52,729 nt of DNA, taken from NCBI GenBank assembly GCA_030378005.1, contig JAUCGF010000072.1, positions 74,542 through 127,270 of the forward strand. The letters run 5' to 3'. A program made the translations under genes and the position numbers. This DNA is from Desulfococcaceae bacterium HSG9 (GTDB taxonomy: Bacteria > Desulfobacterota > Desulfobacteria > Desulfobacterales > JAUCGF01). Position 1 is the stretch's first letter; each line of letters starts with the position of its first letter. Shown here piece by piece: positions 18,074-26,649 of this stretch. The notes under the pieces are model-generated. The model searched no databases. It was not told the origin of the DNA and saw only the letters and a list, made by a program, of their open reading frames with translations.

Positions 18074-18578
18074 ATAATATCTACGGAGAACCGAAAATGT
18101 CATATTTGTCGTTTCGGCTCAGAATAAAAACGAGAACTTGTTTTCCCAAACGAGAATCTATTTTCTTAAATAAAAATAATTACAATAATTACAAATAGTT
18201 ATCTTAGCAAAAAAGACTTGTGTGTGAATATGTTTTCCCATTTTATAATATACCCGTCTCTTCAAAAATCATCTCCATATTTATTTTAAATTGAATAGTT
18301 TCAAATAGTTATTATTCATTATTTTTTTATCTGATATCATGGCATTCAATTTGCATTAATATATAGGTGTTTAAATAAACTCGTCAGTCATAAGTTCTTG
18401 TAAGTTATTGAAATCATTGAAAGTGAAAATATGATACAAATTTTGTGAACTTCAATGAATTCAGGGAGTTACGAAATAACTTGAAACTTGTGATTTGAAA
18501 CTTGTGACTAACGAGAATAAATAATACGTCATTTTTTATAATTGCCCGGTATCCTTCTGTTTTGAAAGATGCCGGACA
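18074..18578 (+). ncRNA. Copy B of the dispersed hairpin repeat, interrupted by an insertion
   Basis: Aligns with the reverse complement of 3862-4206 from the ATAATATCTACGG end through to the CCCGG hairpin, except for an extra block at 18380-18521. The twin hairpins are at 18127-18134/18137-18144 and about 18152-18156/18163-18167; the distal hairpin is at 18540-18577. Relative to copy A, the first stem has one full G-C to A-U compensatory change and two changes involving G-U pairs. A TATAAT at 18244-18249 (CATAAT in copy A) could be a -10 box. It lies 188 bases upstream of the cyclase gene. Confidence 0.4.
18380..18515. mobile_element. Miniature element inserted in repeat copy B, with 6-base target duplication
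   Basis: 17-bp terminal inverted repeats (CTCGTCAGTCATAAGTT and its near reverse complement, 18380-18396 and 18499-18515) enclose 136 bases without coding capacity. AATAAA flanks both sides (18374-18379 and 18516-18521), and the homologous site in copy A lacks the block. Together these indicate insertion with a 6-base duplication. A matching half end is at 7374-7394. Confidence 0.65.
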
Positions 18579-18582
18579 ATCT

Positions 18583-18660
18583 ATGATCAGCAGATGGAAA
18601 GCTCAGGAGTGCAAAAATCAAGCGTAACAATTTTCAGCATCCGGCACTGAAAAAGACTTG
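18583..18660. repeat. Degenerate CAGTAGAT-family half element
   Basis: ATCAGCAGATGGAAAGCTCAGGAGTGCAAAAATCAAGCG resembles, with several substitutions, the outer arm of the elements at 4951-5090 and 7477-7646. The opposite arm is absent. As at 3630-3776, it lies between the hairpin repeat and the downstream gene. Confidence 0.5.
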
Positions 18661-18766
18661 CGAATTTGGGATATTTTTATTAATCTGTTAGGTGTGTATT
18701 TAAGTGGGGTATTCTTTATTAGAAATCACCTAAAATTCAGAATTTTAAAAAATCCGGTGAAAAAAA

Positions 18767-21058
18767 TTGTTACGCAAACCAATTTCATATAAACTTCCCG
18801 GTTTGTGGGAGTTTACACTGCGTCCCTATCCAGTGCTGTTTAATATGGAAAACCTTTTGACAGGCGTGGATAACATTCGTTACGATGTTTTTTTAAGCCC
18901 CGGCCTCCATAAGGCCACGACTCAACTGGTTATTTGTCTTTTAGCCCGATACGGTGAATGTGAAGCCTTACTGAAAGTGGAAACATCACATTGGGTCAAA
19001 GCCAGAAGTCGCTTTAAGCGCTTTTGCCGGGATGTTATGACAGATGCGATTGATAAGTCCAAATCAAAAAACAAACAATTGGCTGAAATTGATATGTTGG
19101 CACAAATCGCTATCACCAAAATGAGTTTGGAAACGATCCGAATTCAATTTGAAAGATTAATGCAACGCATCAGAATTGGCATCCGCGAGCAAGGGCTATC
19201 TCATAATCAGGATGAAACTCCACTTCAGCTTAACAAAAAATTATCCGCTGTTCAGCAAAATAAAAATGCCATTATATTGCAAACAGATCGCGAACTGTTT
19301 CAGTATTTTGTTGAGGTACAAAAAGAAGGCTTACACAACATGCGGATATCAACGTATGGTGCGAAAGCATTTACCCACTATGAAGTTTTCTCTAACCCCA
19401 TTCGGAATAAAGAATGCCTGCATGACAAAGCCTTGATGATTGATAATTATGTTCTGTTAAGCTCGCGTTCTGATGACACGCATAATTACCGTACAGTGCT
19501 TCAGCAGTTAAAACTTCTTTTCAAAATGTGCGGTTTGCAATATGGTGCCGGAGAGCATCACACAGCCAAACGCAAAGATTTTATGAATGAACAGGAAGAG
19601 GATCAAGAAATTAGCAGCTTTTTAAAACAAATCGATAACATTAATGTGTTATTTGACTGGTTTCAATCGGAACAACGCTGTCGTATTGTCAAAAAAGACA
19701 AAAAACGCAAGGAAGAATATATATCGCTCAACAAACAGACTAAAAAACAGGCCAAACTTCTAAATTTTTTATATCGTAACTTTAAACGCACCGGATTGAT
19801 AGATAAAATTGTAGCAGCATATTTCATTCATCATGTTTATGAACAATATTGCCCGCCATTAGCACCTCAACAGGTTTTGGAATTTATTGTTAATCCGAAA
19901 GTTAGAAAAGCTGTTATTGCCCAATTAAATCGGATGAAAGAGTTTTACGGCCAATTTTCATTAGCGCCGCTTTGGGAGGTAGTAAATGATGTTAAAAAAA
20001 TAAAAACGTATCACAAAAAAAAATATTTGCTGCGATTTCTGCATGACTTTACCCGTTATCACCGGGATTTTGAAAATTTTATCTTACTCAATGAAATCTT
20101 AGAACAAATCAACCTTGTTACTGATAAAAAAACAATCCGCCTTTCCCGCGCTAATAACACATTATATGATTTTCTTCTGAAGCATGAGCAAAAAAAACAG
20201 AAAACTCCGATTAAAAACCATGTGATTATTAAGGCGGATGTGCGCGGTTCAACTGACCTCACCTTTCAGATGAAACAAAAAGGGCTCAATCCGGCATCTT
20301 ATTTCAGCTTGAATTTTTTTGATCCGATCTCTGATATTCTCACAGAATACGGGGCGATTAAAATTTTTATTGAAGGTGATGCGATGATTCTTTCCATTCT
20401 GGGGCGCGAAGGTACACGCGGCCGGTGGCACACGGTCGCATGCGCATGCGGATTGGCAAAAAATATGTTGGCAATTATTCATCAGACCAATAAAAAAAGC
20501 CACCAACATGGTTTACCTGTTTTTGAGTTGGGAATCGGCATAAGCTTTGCGAATAACGTGCCGACTTTTCTTTTTGATGGCGACCACCGTATTATGATAT
20601 CTTCGGCAATCAATTTGGCAGACAGGCTTTCCGGATGCTCAAAAATGGTGCGGCGACGCCTGGAACCTCAAAAAAAACCATTTAATCTGTATGTCTTTCA
20701 ACCCCTGCCGGACCCATCTGAAGCGGAGGCGCAACGAGCTACGGTCGATGATCTTTCTCTCCGGTATAATGTGAATGGCATTGAGTTGAACATCCCCGGC
20801 TTTAAAAAACTTTCCCAGGAAATTGATCTCAAAGAGTTGCAATGTTCTATGCCTGAACTGCAAGAAGAGAGCTTTAAAGTATATACCGGTATATATCCGA
20901 CCCTGTCAGGACAATATCAACGACTGGTGATTCGAGAGGAATGCATACCCGAAGTTCAACCGGACAGCCTTAAAATTATTCGTATGACATCACGGTGTTA
21001 CTATGAAGTCTGCACACATCCGGCATTATATAAGCATGTGGCGAAATTGGTGAAGTAA
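18767..21058 (+). CDS. Class III nucleotidyl cyclase with a large unrecognised N-terminal region
   Basis: 763 residues from a TTG start at 18767 with GGTGA upstream. Residues about 485-640 form a class III cyclase domain. Asp 491 (KADVRGSTDLT) and Asp 538 (EGDAMI) fit the two metal ligands; Asn 616 and Arg 620 (INLADR) fit the transition-state pair. It should therefore be catalytically competent for cyclic nucleotide synthesis. The first ~480 residues are helical and basic, without membrane segments or a recognised domain, and may be a regulatory module. It is followed after 38 bases by a hybrid kinase in a run of four close genes. Cytoplasmic; cAMP versus cGMP not decidable by eye. Confidence 0.75.
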   Translation: MLRKPISYKLPGLWEFTLRPYPVLFNMENLLTGVDNIRYDVFLSPGLHKATTQLVICLLARYGECEALLKVETSHWVKARSRFKRFCRDVMTDAIDKSKSKNKQLAEIDMLAQIAITKMSLETIRIQFERLMQRIRIGIREQGLSHNQDETPLQLNKKLSAVQQNKNAIILQTDRELFQYFVEVQKEGLHNMRISTYGAKAFTHYEVFSNPIRNKECLHDKALMIDNYVLLSSRSDDTHNYRTVLQQLKLLFKMCGLQYGAGEHHTAKRKDFMNEQEEDQEISSFLKQIDNINVLFDWFQSEQRCRIVKKDKKRKEEYISLNKQTKKQAKLLNFLYRNFKRTGLIDKIVAAYFIHHVYEQYCPPLAPQQVLEFIVNPKVRKAVIAQLNRMKEFYGQFSLAPLWEVVNDVKKIKTYHKKKYLLRFLHDFTRYHRDFENFILLNEILEQINLVTDKKTIRLSRANNTLYDFLLKHEQKKQKTPIKNHVIIKADVRGSTDLTFQMKQKGLNPASYFSLNFFDPISDILTEYGAIKIFIEGDAMILSILGREGTRGRWHTVACACGLAKNMLAIIHQTNKKSHQHGLPVFELGIGISFANNVPTFLFDGDHRIMISSAINLADRLSGCSKMVRRRLEPQKKPFNLYVFQPLPDPSEAEAQRATVDDLSLRYNVNGIELNIPGFKKLSQEIDLKELQCSMPELQEESFKVYTGIYPTLSGQYQRLVIREECIPEVQPDSLKIIRMTSRCYYEVCTHPALYKHVAKLVK

Positions 21059-21096
21059 TCAGAATCGTAATGTGGAATACCGAATAGGAAAATAAA

Positions 21097-22209
21097 ATGG
21101 AACATGATAACAACCAATTTAATATTTTGATTGTGGATGATGTTGCTCACAATATACAGATTGTCGCTAATATTTTAGAAAATGCGGGCTATCAGACAGC
21201 GTATGCTATGAGCGGTGAAACAGCCCTTGAGCAAGCGCAAGATTTTGCTTATGATTTAATTCTTCTGGATATTATGATGCCGGGAACAGATGGCTATGAT
21301 ACATGCCGCCTTTTGAAAAAAAATCCCCTTACAAAAGATATTCCGGTGATTTTCATAACCGCCAAAAAAGACACCGATAATGTTGTAATGGGGTTTGAAA
21401 TCGGCGCGCAGGACTACATTACCAAGCCGTTCCAACCGGCCGAACTGCTGGCGCGCGTTAAAACTCATTTAGAGTTGAAATCGGCCAGGGAAAGCTTGGA
21501 AGAAGCCAATGTCGCAAAAGATAAATTTTTTTCTGTCATTGCCCACGATTTAAGAGGACAATTTCATATTTTGCTGGGATTGTCCGATGTTTTGATGTTA
21601 AATGACAAATCGTTTGATGAAACCCGAAAAAACGAATATATTAAGAAAATAAATCAATCGGCTTACGATCTGTACAAATTTCTGGAAAACCTTTTGGAGT
21701 GGTCAAGAATGCAGCAGGGCATGATCAAATGGCAGCCACAAAAAATTAATTTGCGCCTTATAGCCGCAACCGCCATGTTAATGCAGGCAATGCAGGCCAA
21801 AGAAAAAAAAATCAGTCTTACTTCCCACATTAACGACGATCTATATGCTTACGGAGACTCTGACACAGTTGAGATGGTTATTCGCAATTTGGTATCAAAC
21901 GCCCTTAAATTTACCCATCCGGGCGGAGCAATTCAGATAACCGGCAAGGCAAACGAAGATTTTCAGGAAATAACCGTAGCGGATACAGGAATTGGCATTG
22001 CTGTTGACAATATTGAAAAACTTTTTCGTACTGACACTCATTATTCCACTAAAGGGACTGACAAAGAAAAAGGCTCCGGTCTGGGATTGATTTTGTGCAA
22101 GGAGTTTATCCAAAAAAACGGAGGCCGGATATGGGCGGAAAGTGTAGAGGGGCAAGGGAGCCGTTTTATTTTTACAGTCCCACGAGGAAAAAAATTACTT
22201 AGTTCGTGA
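21097..22209 (+). CDS. Receiver - histidine kinase hybrid protein
   Basis: 370 residues, soluble. The receiver has acid pocket Asp 14/15, acceptor Asp 58 (LLDIMMPGTDG) and Lys 110 (ITKPF). The phosphoacceptor helix holds SVIAHDLRGQF with His 150. The ATP-binding domain has NLVSNALKFTHPGG, DTGIGI and GSGLGLILCKEF. Such receiver-first kinases take their signal by phosphorylation or by binding a partner. Spacing of 38 bases from the cyclase gene and 30 to the next gene suggests an operon that couples phosphorelay and cyclic nucleotide output. Confidence 0.88.
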   Translation: MEHDNNQFNILIVDDVAHNIQIVANILENAGYQTAYAMSGETALEQAQDFAYDLILLDIMMPGTDGYDTCRLLKKNPLTKDIPVIFITAKKDTDNVVMGFEIGAQDYITKPFQPAELLARVKTHLELKSARESLEEANVAKDKFFSVIAHDLRGQFHILLGLSDVLMLNDKSFDETRKNEYIKKINQSAYDLYKFLENLLEWSRMQQGMIKWQPQKINLRLIAATAMLMQAMQAKEKKISLTSHINDDLYAYGDSDTVEMVIRNLVSNALKFTHPGGAIQITGKANEDFQEITVADTGIGIAVDNIEKLFRTDTHYSTKGTDKEKGSGLGLILCKEFIQKNGGRIWAESVEGQGSRFIFTVPRGKKLLSS

Positions 22210-22239
22210 TTTTTAAAAGCGTGCGAAGGAGTCTGCGTA

Positions 22240-22836
22240 ATGCAAACTTTTTGTGATTTGGCGATTAAATCTGATCAATTTCAATCATCGCCATTTATAA
22301 CACAACGAAATTTAAATTTTACCGGATGGTTCCTGCGCATTTGCGTCATATTGGCATTGATCGCACCTGTCAATACGAGTGCCCAAGAGACGCCTCTTGA
22401 TGTAATATCCAAAGTACCGATGGGAGGCTTACAGTATGCGGCATGCAACAGTTGTCTGCAAGTATTGTTAAAGTTAAAAAATAACGACCCGCATATTTGG
22501 AAAACGTGTGACTTTTGTCTGAAATTGCTCAAATTGGAACCGAATCATCCGGCAGTTGTAAAAAAAATCAAACAGATAAAAAAACGCCTTCTTTACAAAA
22601 GAATTAATGCGCTAAAAAAGCTGTTCCGTTATGAAAAAAAACCTAATCATAACAAACAATCCGAAGTTTCAAAAGATATGGAAACCAGCCGGATTTTAAG
22701 TAATATTGTCACCATTTTGGAGTATTTAAAAAAAGTAAACGCTATGTTCGGTATAGGAAGTTCAGAAGAAATCGAACAACTCAATATAAACATAGAAAAA
22801 TATAAAAAATTGTTAAACCGCAACAAAACCAAATAA
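22240..22836 (+). CDS. Exported or membrane-anchored cysteine-containing protein, unknown
   Basis: 198 residues with GAAGGAG before ATG 22240. A hydrophobic segment at about residues 30-48 ends in NTSAQE, fitting a signal peptide with a long N-region or a single anchor. The mature part has two CxxC motifs (CNSC and CDFC) about 20 residues apart, possibly a metal site or disulphides. The remainder is a basic, lysine-rich helical tail. No family recognised. It sits between the hybrid kinase and the OmpA-like lipoprotein with short gaps (30 and 14 bases). Confidence 0.65.
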   Translation: MQTFCDLAIKSDQFQSSPFITQRNLNFTGWFLRICVILALIAPVNTSAQETPLDVISKVPMGGLQYAACNSCLQVLLKLKNNDPHIWKTCDFCLKLLKLEPNHPAVVKKIKQIKKRLLYKRINALKKLFRYEKKPNHNKQSEVSKDMETSRILSNIVTILEYLKKVNAMFGIGSSEEIEQLNINIEKYKKLLNRNKTK

Positions 22837-22850
22837 AAAGGAGGCGTAAC

Positions 22851-23942
22851 ATGATTGATTTTAAACCTGAAAGCAAAATTGCAAACAAATTAAGTCATCA
22901 ATTAAATATGGGGGGGAGCGTTACGGCGTATGACTTGTTTATTATGATTATTTCTGTCGTCATTTTATTGTTGTCCGGATGCGCACCTAACATGAAATTG
23001 TTAAATGAAGTCAGCAATAAAATTCAAAAAGCGGAGGAATATTATAAAACCGTAGAAGGATTGGAAGCGGATAAAAAATACTCCGATTCTTTTACAACAG
23101 CAAAGCTGGAACTTAACCGGGCCCAAAGCTATTTTACCAGAAAAAAGGCCAAAAAGGCCAGTCAGGCTGCTGCAAATAGCATGACAGCTTCACAGAAAAT
23201 CCTGAAGCGTTATTATCTGGATGAAATTGCGCCCCAGGCGGATGAACTTATCAAAGATATCGGCGAAAAAATCGGCGATGATACCGATAATCCGCTGAAT
23301 GAATATGTCCCCGAACTTAATGCCATGTTAGATTATGGCAGGAAATTGGAAACTGATCATGAAACCGCTTTACTTGATGAATTTTTAAAAAAACAAGATA
23401 AAATTAAGACCATCCAGCGCAGTAAAGACACATTGACCAGCAAAAAATTAAATGCTGATGTTTCCTTCAAACCCGGTAAATACAATTTGTCCGCTAAAGG
23501 GAAAGGTATCATTAAAAAAGAGGTGATCAAAAATATTATTACAGACAAAAACAGATACCGGAAAAAATATCCGCAAAGTACGATTACGATGAAAATTGAA
23601 ATCAAGGGATATACCGATCGAATCGGATTCAACGAAAAAAAACCATTGTTTAAAAAATTGATAAAATCCGTTAAAGCGCAACTTCCGCCTAAAAATAAAC
23701 CCAAAAAGCGCCGGCAGTTTTTAAATCAGCGCCTCTCGGAATTAAGAGCCAAGTCAATCAGTGATTATATTGTTCTGCAATTGTCAGATTATCATAAAAA
23801 TGATTCAAATTTTAAAATTGACCCTAATCCGGTCGGTATGGGGGAAATTTTGCCGTCCGGAGTAAAACCGTTAAAATCGTCCAGTGATCCTAAACGCCGA
23901 ATATGTAAAATTTATTTTTATATCGCTTTGATATCTAATTAG
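22851..23942 (+). CDS. OmpA-like lipoprotein with coiled N-terminal domain
   Basis: 363 residues. AAGGAGG lies 7 bases before ATG 22851. The hydrophobic stretch ends in the lipobox LSGC (Cys 44). Residues about 50-130 are a helical DUF4398-like region (EEYYKTVEGLEADKKY, AKLELNRAQSYF). The C-terminal ~130 residues are an OmpA-type peptidoglycan-binding domain (KIEIKGYTDRIGF, NQRLSELRAKSISDYIV). It should tether the outer membrane to the cell wall. A large lysine-rich insertion separates the two OmpA motifs. Last gene of the cyclase-kinase cluster. Confidence 0.78.
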   Translation: MIDFKPESKIANKLSHQLNMGGSVTAYDLFIMIISVVILLLSGCAPNMKLLNEVSNKIQKAEEYYKTVEGLEADKKYSDSFTTAKLELNRAQSYFTRKKAKKASQAAANSMTASQKILKRYYLDEIAPQADELIKDIGEKIGDDTDNPLNEYVPELNAMLDYGRKLETDHETALLDEFLKKQDKIKTIQRSKDTLTSKKLNADVSFKPGKYNLSAKGKGIIKKEVIKNIITDKNRYRKKYPQSTITMKIEIKGYTDRIGFNEKKPLFKKLIKSVKAQLPPKNKPKKRRQFLNQRLSELRAKSISDYIVLQLSDYHKNDSNFKIDPNPVGMGEILPSGVKPLKSSSDPKRRICKIYFYIALISN

Positions 23943-24085
23943 GATCGGTAATGAAGGATACTGAAGAAAAGACTACTTATTTTCATTTTGAGTTGACATA
24001 AAAATATTAAATCAGTACCTATGTATATTAGGTAAAGGGCTAAAATACACATTCTCAAATTAAATTAAATAAAAAGGAGGAACAG

Positions 24086-24601
24086 ATGGGTAAGGGTAAA
24101 TGGATTATTTTTTTAATAGTAATGTTGTTGGCAGTATCTGCATCTGCGGATATGTATAAATATGTTGATGAAAATGGCAATACGGTTTACACAGATGATC
24201 CTAGCAAGATGACTAAAGAGCAGCGCAAGGAGACCGAACCTATTCCCACTTATGAAGCCAAACCTTCCACATCGGATAAAGTGCCATCGGATAAAAACAA
24301 AGATGAAAAGGATGGTGACGCGAAATCATCTGAGGATAAAGAATCTGAAAAGTCCAAAGGCAAATATGATGACCAAAGCAGTCTGTTTGAAATGAGCCAG
24401 GCGTTGCATGAGGAAATAAAAGCGTTGCAAAAAGAAAAAGAAACTTTAGAAAAAAAGAAAGGTGGCGCAAGCCAAAAGGAAATACGAAGTTATAATAAAA
24501 AAGTGGAGAGCTACGAAGAGAAAAAAAAAGTGTATGATGCCAAAGTAGATGCTCATAATAAAAAAGTGGCCAAAGAATTGAAAGACCAGAAAAAAAATTA
24601 A
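24086..24601 (+). CDS. DUF4124 exported protein with charged coiled-coil tail
   Basis: 171 residues with AAGGAGG before the ATG. A signal peptide (about residues 1-21) is followed by the short DUF4124 domain (MYKYVDENGNTVYTDDPS). The remainder is low-complexity Lys/Glu/Asp sequence with a coiled coil (residues about 105-165). DUF4124 proteins are periplasmic or envelope proteins of unknown function. A TTGACA at 23993-23998 without a good -10 box is the only promoter hint. Confidence 0.75.
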   Translation: MGKGKWIIFLIVMLLAVSASADMYKYVDENGNTVYTDDPSKMTKEQRKETEPIPTYEAKPSTSDKVPSDKNKDEKDGDAKSSEDKESEKSKGKYDDQSSLFEMSQALHEEIKALQKEKETLEKKKGGASQKEIRSYNKKVESYEEKKKVYDAKVDAHNKKVAKELKDQKKN

Positions 24602-24610
24602 TAGAGATTT

Positions 24611-24716
24611 GGTATCCTTCATTTTCCGCTTGCCGATTCAATAAGGAGTACTGAACTTACAGTTCAGCACTCCTTCGAAAAGCGCAAACTATTTTTAGGG
24701 TAAAATGAAAGATGCC
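24611..24716. repeat. Inverted-repeat element with inner hairpin after the DUF4124 gene
   Basis: GGTATCCTTCATTTT (24611-24625) pairs with AAAATGAAAGATGCC (24702-24716). Inside is a strong hairpin, AAGGAGTACTGAAC/GTTCAGCACTCCTT (24642-24675), which could terminate transcription. Single-arm look-alikes (ATGAAGGATAC and complement) occur near 23951 and 44629. Confidence 0.5.
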
Positions 24717-24764
24717 TCAATTTGTATCAAAAATAACTAACTTAAAATTATAAGGAAATACACT

Positions 24765-26054
24765 ATGCCAAACAGTATAAATTCATCCGATTTAAAAAAA
24801 GCGCTGGCGGTCGGACGCCCCCCCAATATCGTAAAACTTTTTCCAAATTCCAAAGCGCTGATTGTTAGCGGAAAATTCATTGATCGGGCATTGTCAGCCA
24901 AAGGCCAAGCCATTGCCATGGCCGCTAATGGTCGTAACAGCTTTGTCATACGGGGCGCGCTTAAAGCTGCCCAAAAAGCTAACTCTGTGATTATAATTGA
25001 AATCGCCCGTTCAGAAGGCGGTGCAAATGCCTATTGTGCGGTCAATTTTTGGAATATTGCCCGCCAGGTCGATGCTATCTGTAATGAATTAGAAATCACT
25101 ATTCCAGTGGCTATTCATGCGGATCATTACGGTATTAAAAATCTGGATGACATCGAACCGGCGCGTATCGAAATTCCGACACTTTTTGAAGCCGGAGTTA
25201 CATCCATAGCCGTTGACGCTTCCCATCTTCCGGATGATCAAAATTTATTAGCCAGTATCGCGTTAAATCCATATATTCCCCAATGGGCCGGTCTTGAAAC
25301 TGAAGTTGGGGAAATTAAAGGTAAAACAGGACTTTCAACTGTGGAAGAAGCGTTGTTCCTGATTCAAGGATTGAACGCCCATAACATATTTCCAGATTGG
25401 ATTGCTTTAAATAATGGTACAACGCATGGGATTGAAGCCAGCGGACAAGGCATCCAGGTTCCATTAACCGGCGAAATCCATGATGCCCTGGCACCTTATC
25501 AGCTTTCCGGTGCGCAACATGGCACTTCGGGAAATAATTCTGACCGTTTAAGGCAAATTGCCAGCGAAACGCGCACCACCAAAGCAAACGTAGCCACCGC
25601 GCTTCAGATGATTTCATGGGGGCTGGAGGTAAACGATTACGGCAATGCTATTTTGGACGATAACGGTAATTTTATCAAAGTTGTTGATGAAGGTGTTACC
25701 GAAGAGATGTGGGCGGAGATGTCAGCTTATGCGGAAAATGCCGGATTAAAGGGTGGGAATTACAAAAAACTCAATTTACCATTTGAAAACAAGCTTTTGG
25801 GTCAACCTCAAGCTGTTCGAGATCGCATGGTAAACCGAGTTGAAGCGTTTATTTACAATATGCTTGTGAATGTTTTCAACGGCCAGGACACCGCCTCTCT
25901 TGCCATTGATGCCATTATAAAATCGGACTCTTACGATTCGGGCCCAAAGGTCAATCGCATTGAAAATCCAGATGAATGGACTGAGGAAAAAATTATCAAT
26001 CAAGCGTCCCTGATAGATTCAGATAAAGGGGAAGAGGGCGATTTTGATGATTAA
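24765..26054 (+). CDS. fba: Class II fructose-bisphosphate aldolase
   Basis: 429 residues. Zinc and active-site motifs of class II aldolases are visible: IHADHYGIKN (metal-binding His), the DASHLPDDQN strand, ETEVGEIKGK, NNGTTHGIEASG and GAQHGTSGN (phosphate-binding loop). It is longer than the E. coli enzyme (359 residues), with extra sequence at the C-terminus that ends in an acidic tail, as in the long deltaproteobacterial form. It interconverts fructose 1,6-bisphosphate with the two triose phosphates in the cytoplasm, mainly for gluconeogenesis in a sulfate reducer. Stands alone. Confidence 0.83.
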   Translation: MPNSINSSDLKKALAVGRPPNIVKLFPNSKALIVSGKFIDRALSAKGQAIAMAANGRNSFVIRGALKAAQKANSVIIIEIARSEGGANAYCAVNFWNIARQVDAICNELEITIPVAIHADHYGIKNLDDIEPARIEIPTLFEAGVTSIAVDASHLPDDQNLLASIALNPYIPQWAGLETEVGEIKGKTGLSTVEEALFLIQGLNAHNIFPDWIALNNGTTHGIEASGQGIQVPLTGEIHDALAPYQLSGAQHGTSGNNSDRLRQIASETRTTKANVATALQMISWGLEVNDYGNAILDDNGNFIKVVDEGVTEEMWAEMSAYAENAGLKGGNYKKLNLPFENKLLGQPQAVRDRMVNRVEAFIYNMLVNVFNGQDTASLAIDAIIKSDSYDSGPKVNRIENPDEWTEEKIINQASLIDSDKGEEGDFDD

Positions 26055-26068
26055 GTTAGATTAATATG

Positions 26069-26118
26069 CCCAAAGTGTAGGGCGGGTTTCGTTGCGTTGC
26101 ACTCACCCTACATTTGGG
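26069..26118. repeat. GTAGGG palindromic repeat, possible terminator after fba
   Basis: CCCAAAGTGTAGGG and CCCTACATTTGGG form a stem with one bulged base around GGTTTCGTTGCGTTGCACTCA. The inner words resemble the short dispersed GTAGGGTGGG...CCCACC palindromes of many bacteria. It lies 14 bases past fba. Confidence 0.55.
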
Positions 26119-26145
26119 AATTCGCTAAAACGGTCAAAATGCAAA

Positions 26146-26514
26146 ATGAAGCTTCAAAAATATCATATTCATAATGTGTTAAGGGCGTATAGCCAACAGC
26201 TGGCACGTCGTGAAAAAAACGGTTATTTGCCGGAATCGGAACCAAATGCGCTGTGTCTGTCTCCTCGCCAAAAACGTCTGGTTATCATCCGTAAAGTTAC
26301 GGATAATATTGCTGCCAAGATGAAACAACTTGGTGACAAACAACCCGGTGTTTCTTACCAAAGTGAAAATCAGGCAAAAACATGGTCTGACACAGCTTAC
26401 CTCAACAGCCATGCACCGGTACGTTTTGTTTATAATACGATTGATGATCAGAACAGGAAGCTGATGCACACATTATTGATAGATGATTCCACTTTCCTTA
26501 TCAAATCCGGATGA
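26146..26514 (+). CDS. Small helical protein, resembles the flagellar FlgM-associated DVU0524 family
   Basis: 122 residues from ATG 26146. The N-terminus KYHIHNVLRAYSQQLARR and a following LSPRQKR...VTDNIAAKM helix recall small proteins encoded beside flgM in Desulfovibrio (DVU0524 family). That match is from memory of the pattern, not a search. No flagellar gene is seen nearby. The C-terminal half (VRFVYNTIDDQNRKL) looks like a beta hairpin. Cytoplasmic. Confidence 0.5.
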   Translation: MKLQKYHIHNVLRAYSQQLARREKNGYLPESEPNALCLSPRQKRLVIIRKVTDNIAAKMKQLGDKQPGVSYQSENQAKTWSDTAYLNSHAPVRFVYNTIDDQNRKLMHTLLIDDSTFLIKSG

Positions 26515-26649
26515 AAGGTTTAAAATAGAAAGCACCGGAAGTGAAAAAATTCTGCTATAATTGTTCGTAGATATACTTATAGTGTGTATTATCTCCTTCC
26601 CCTGTCAAATTAATTATCTGAAGGTCTATTTTACGATTTTCATGCGTAA

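Noticed and set aside
17935..18198. 87-codon plus-strand frame before the cyclase gene
   Set aside because: It crosses an inverted repeat and part of repeat copy B. The homologous part of copy A does not keep the frame.
24240..24641. 133-codon minus-strand frame
   Set aside because: Antisense shadow of the lysine/glutamate-rich DUF4124 gene.
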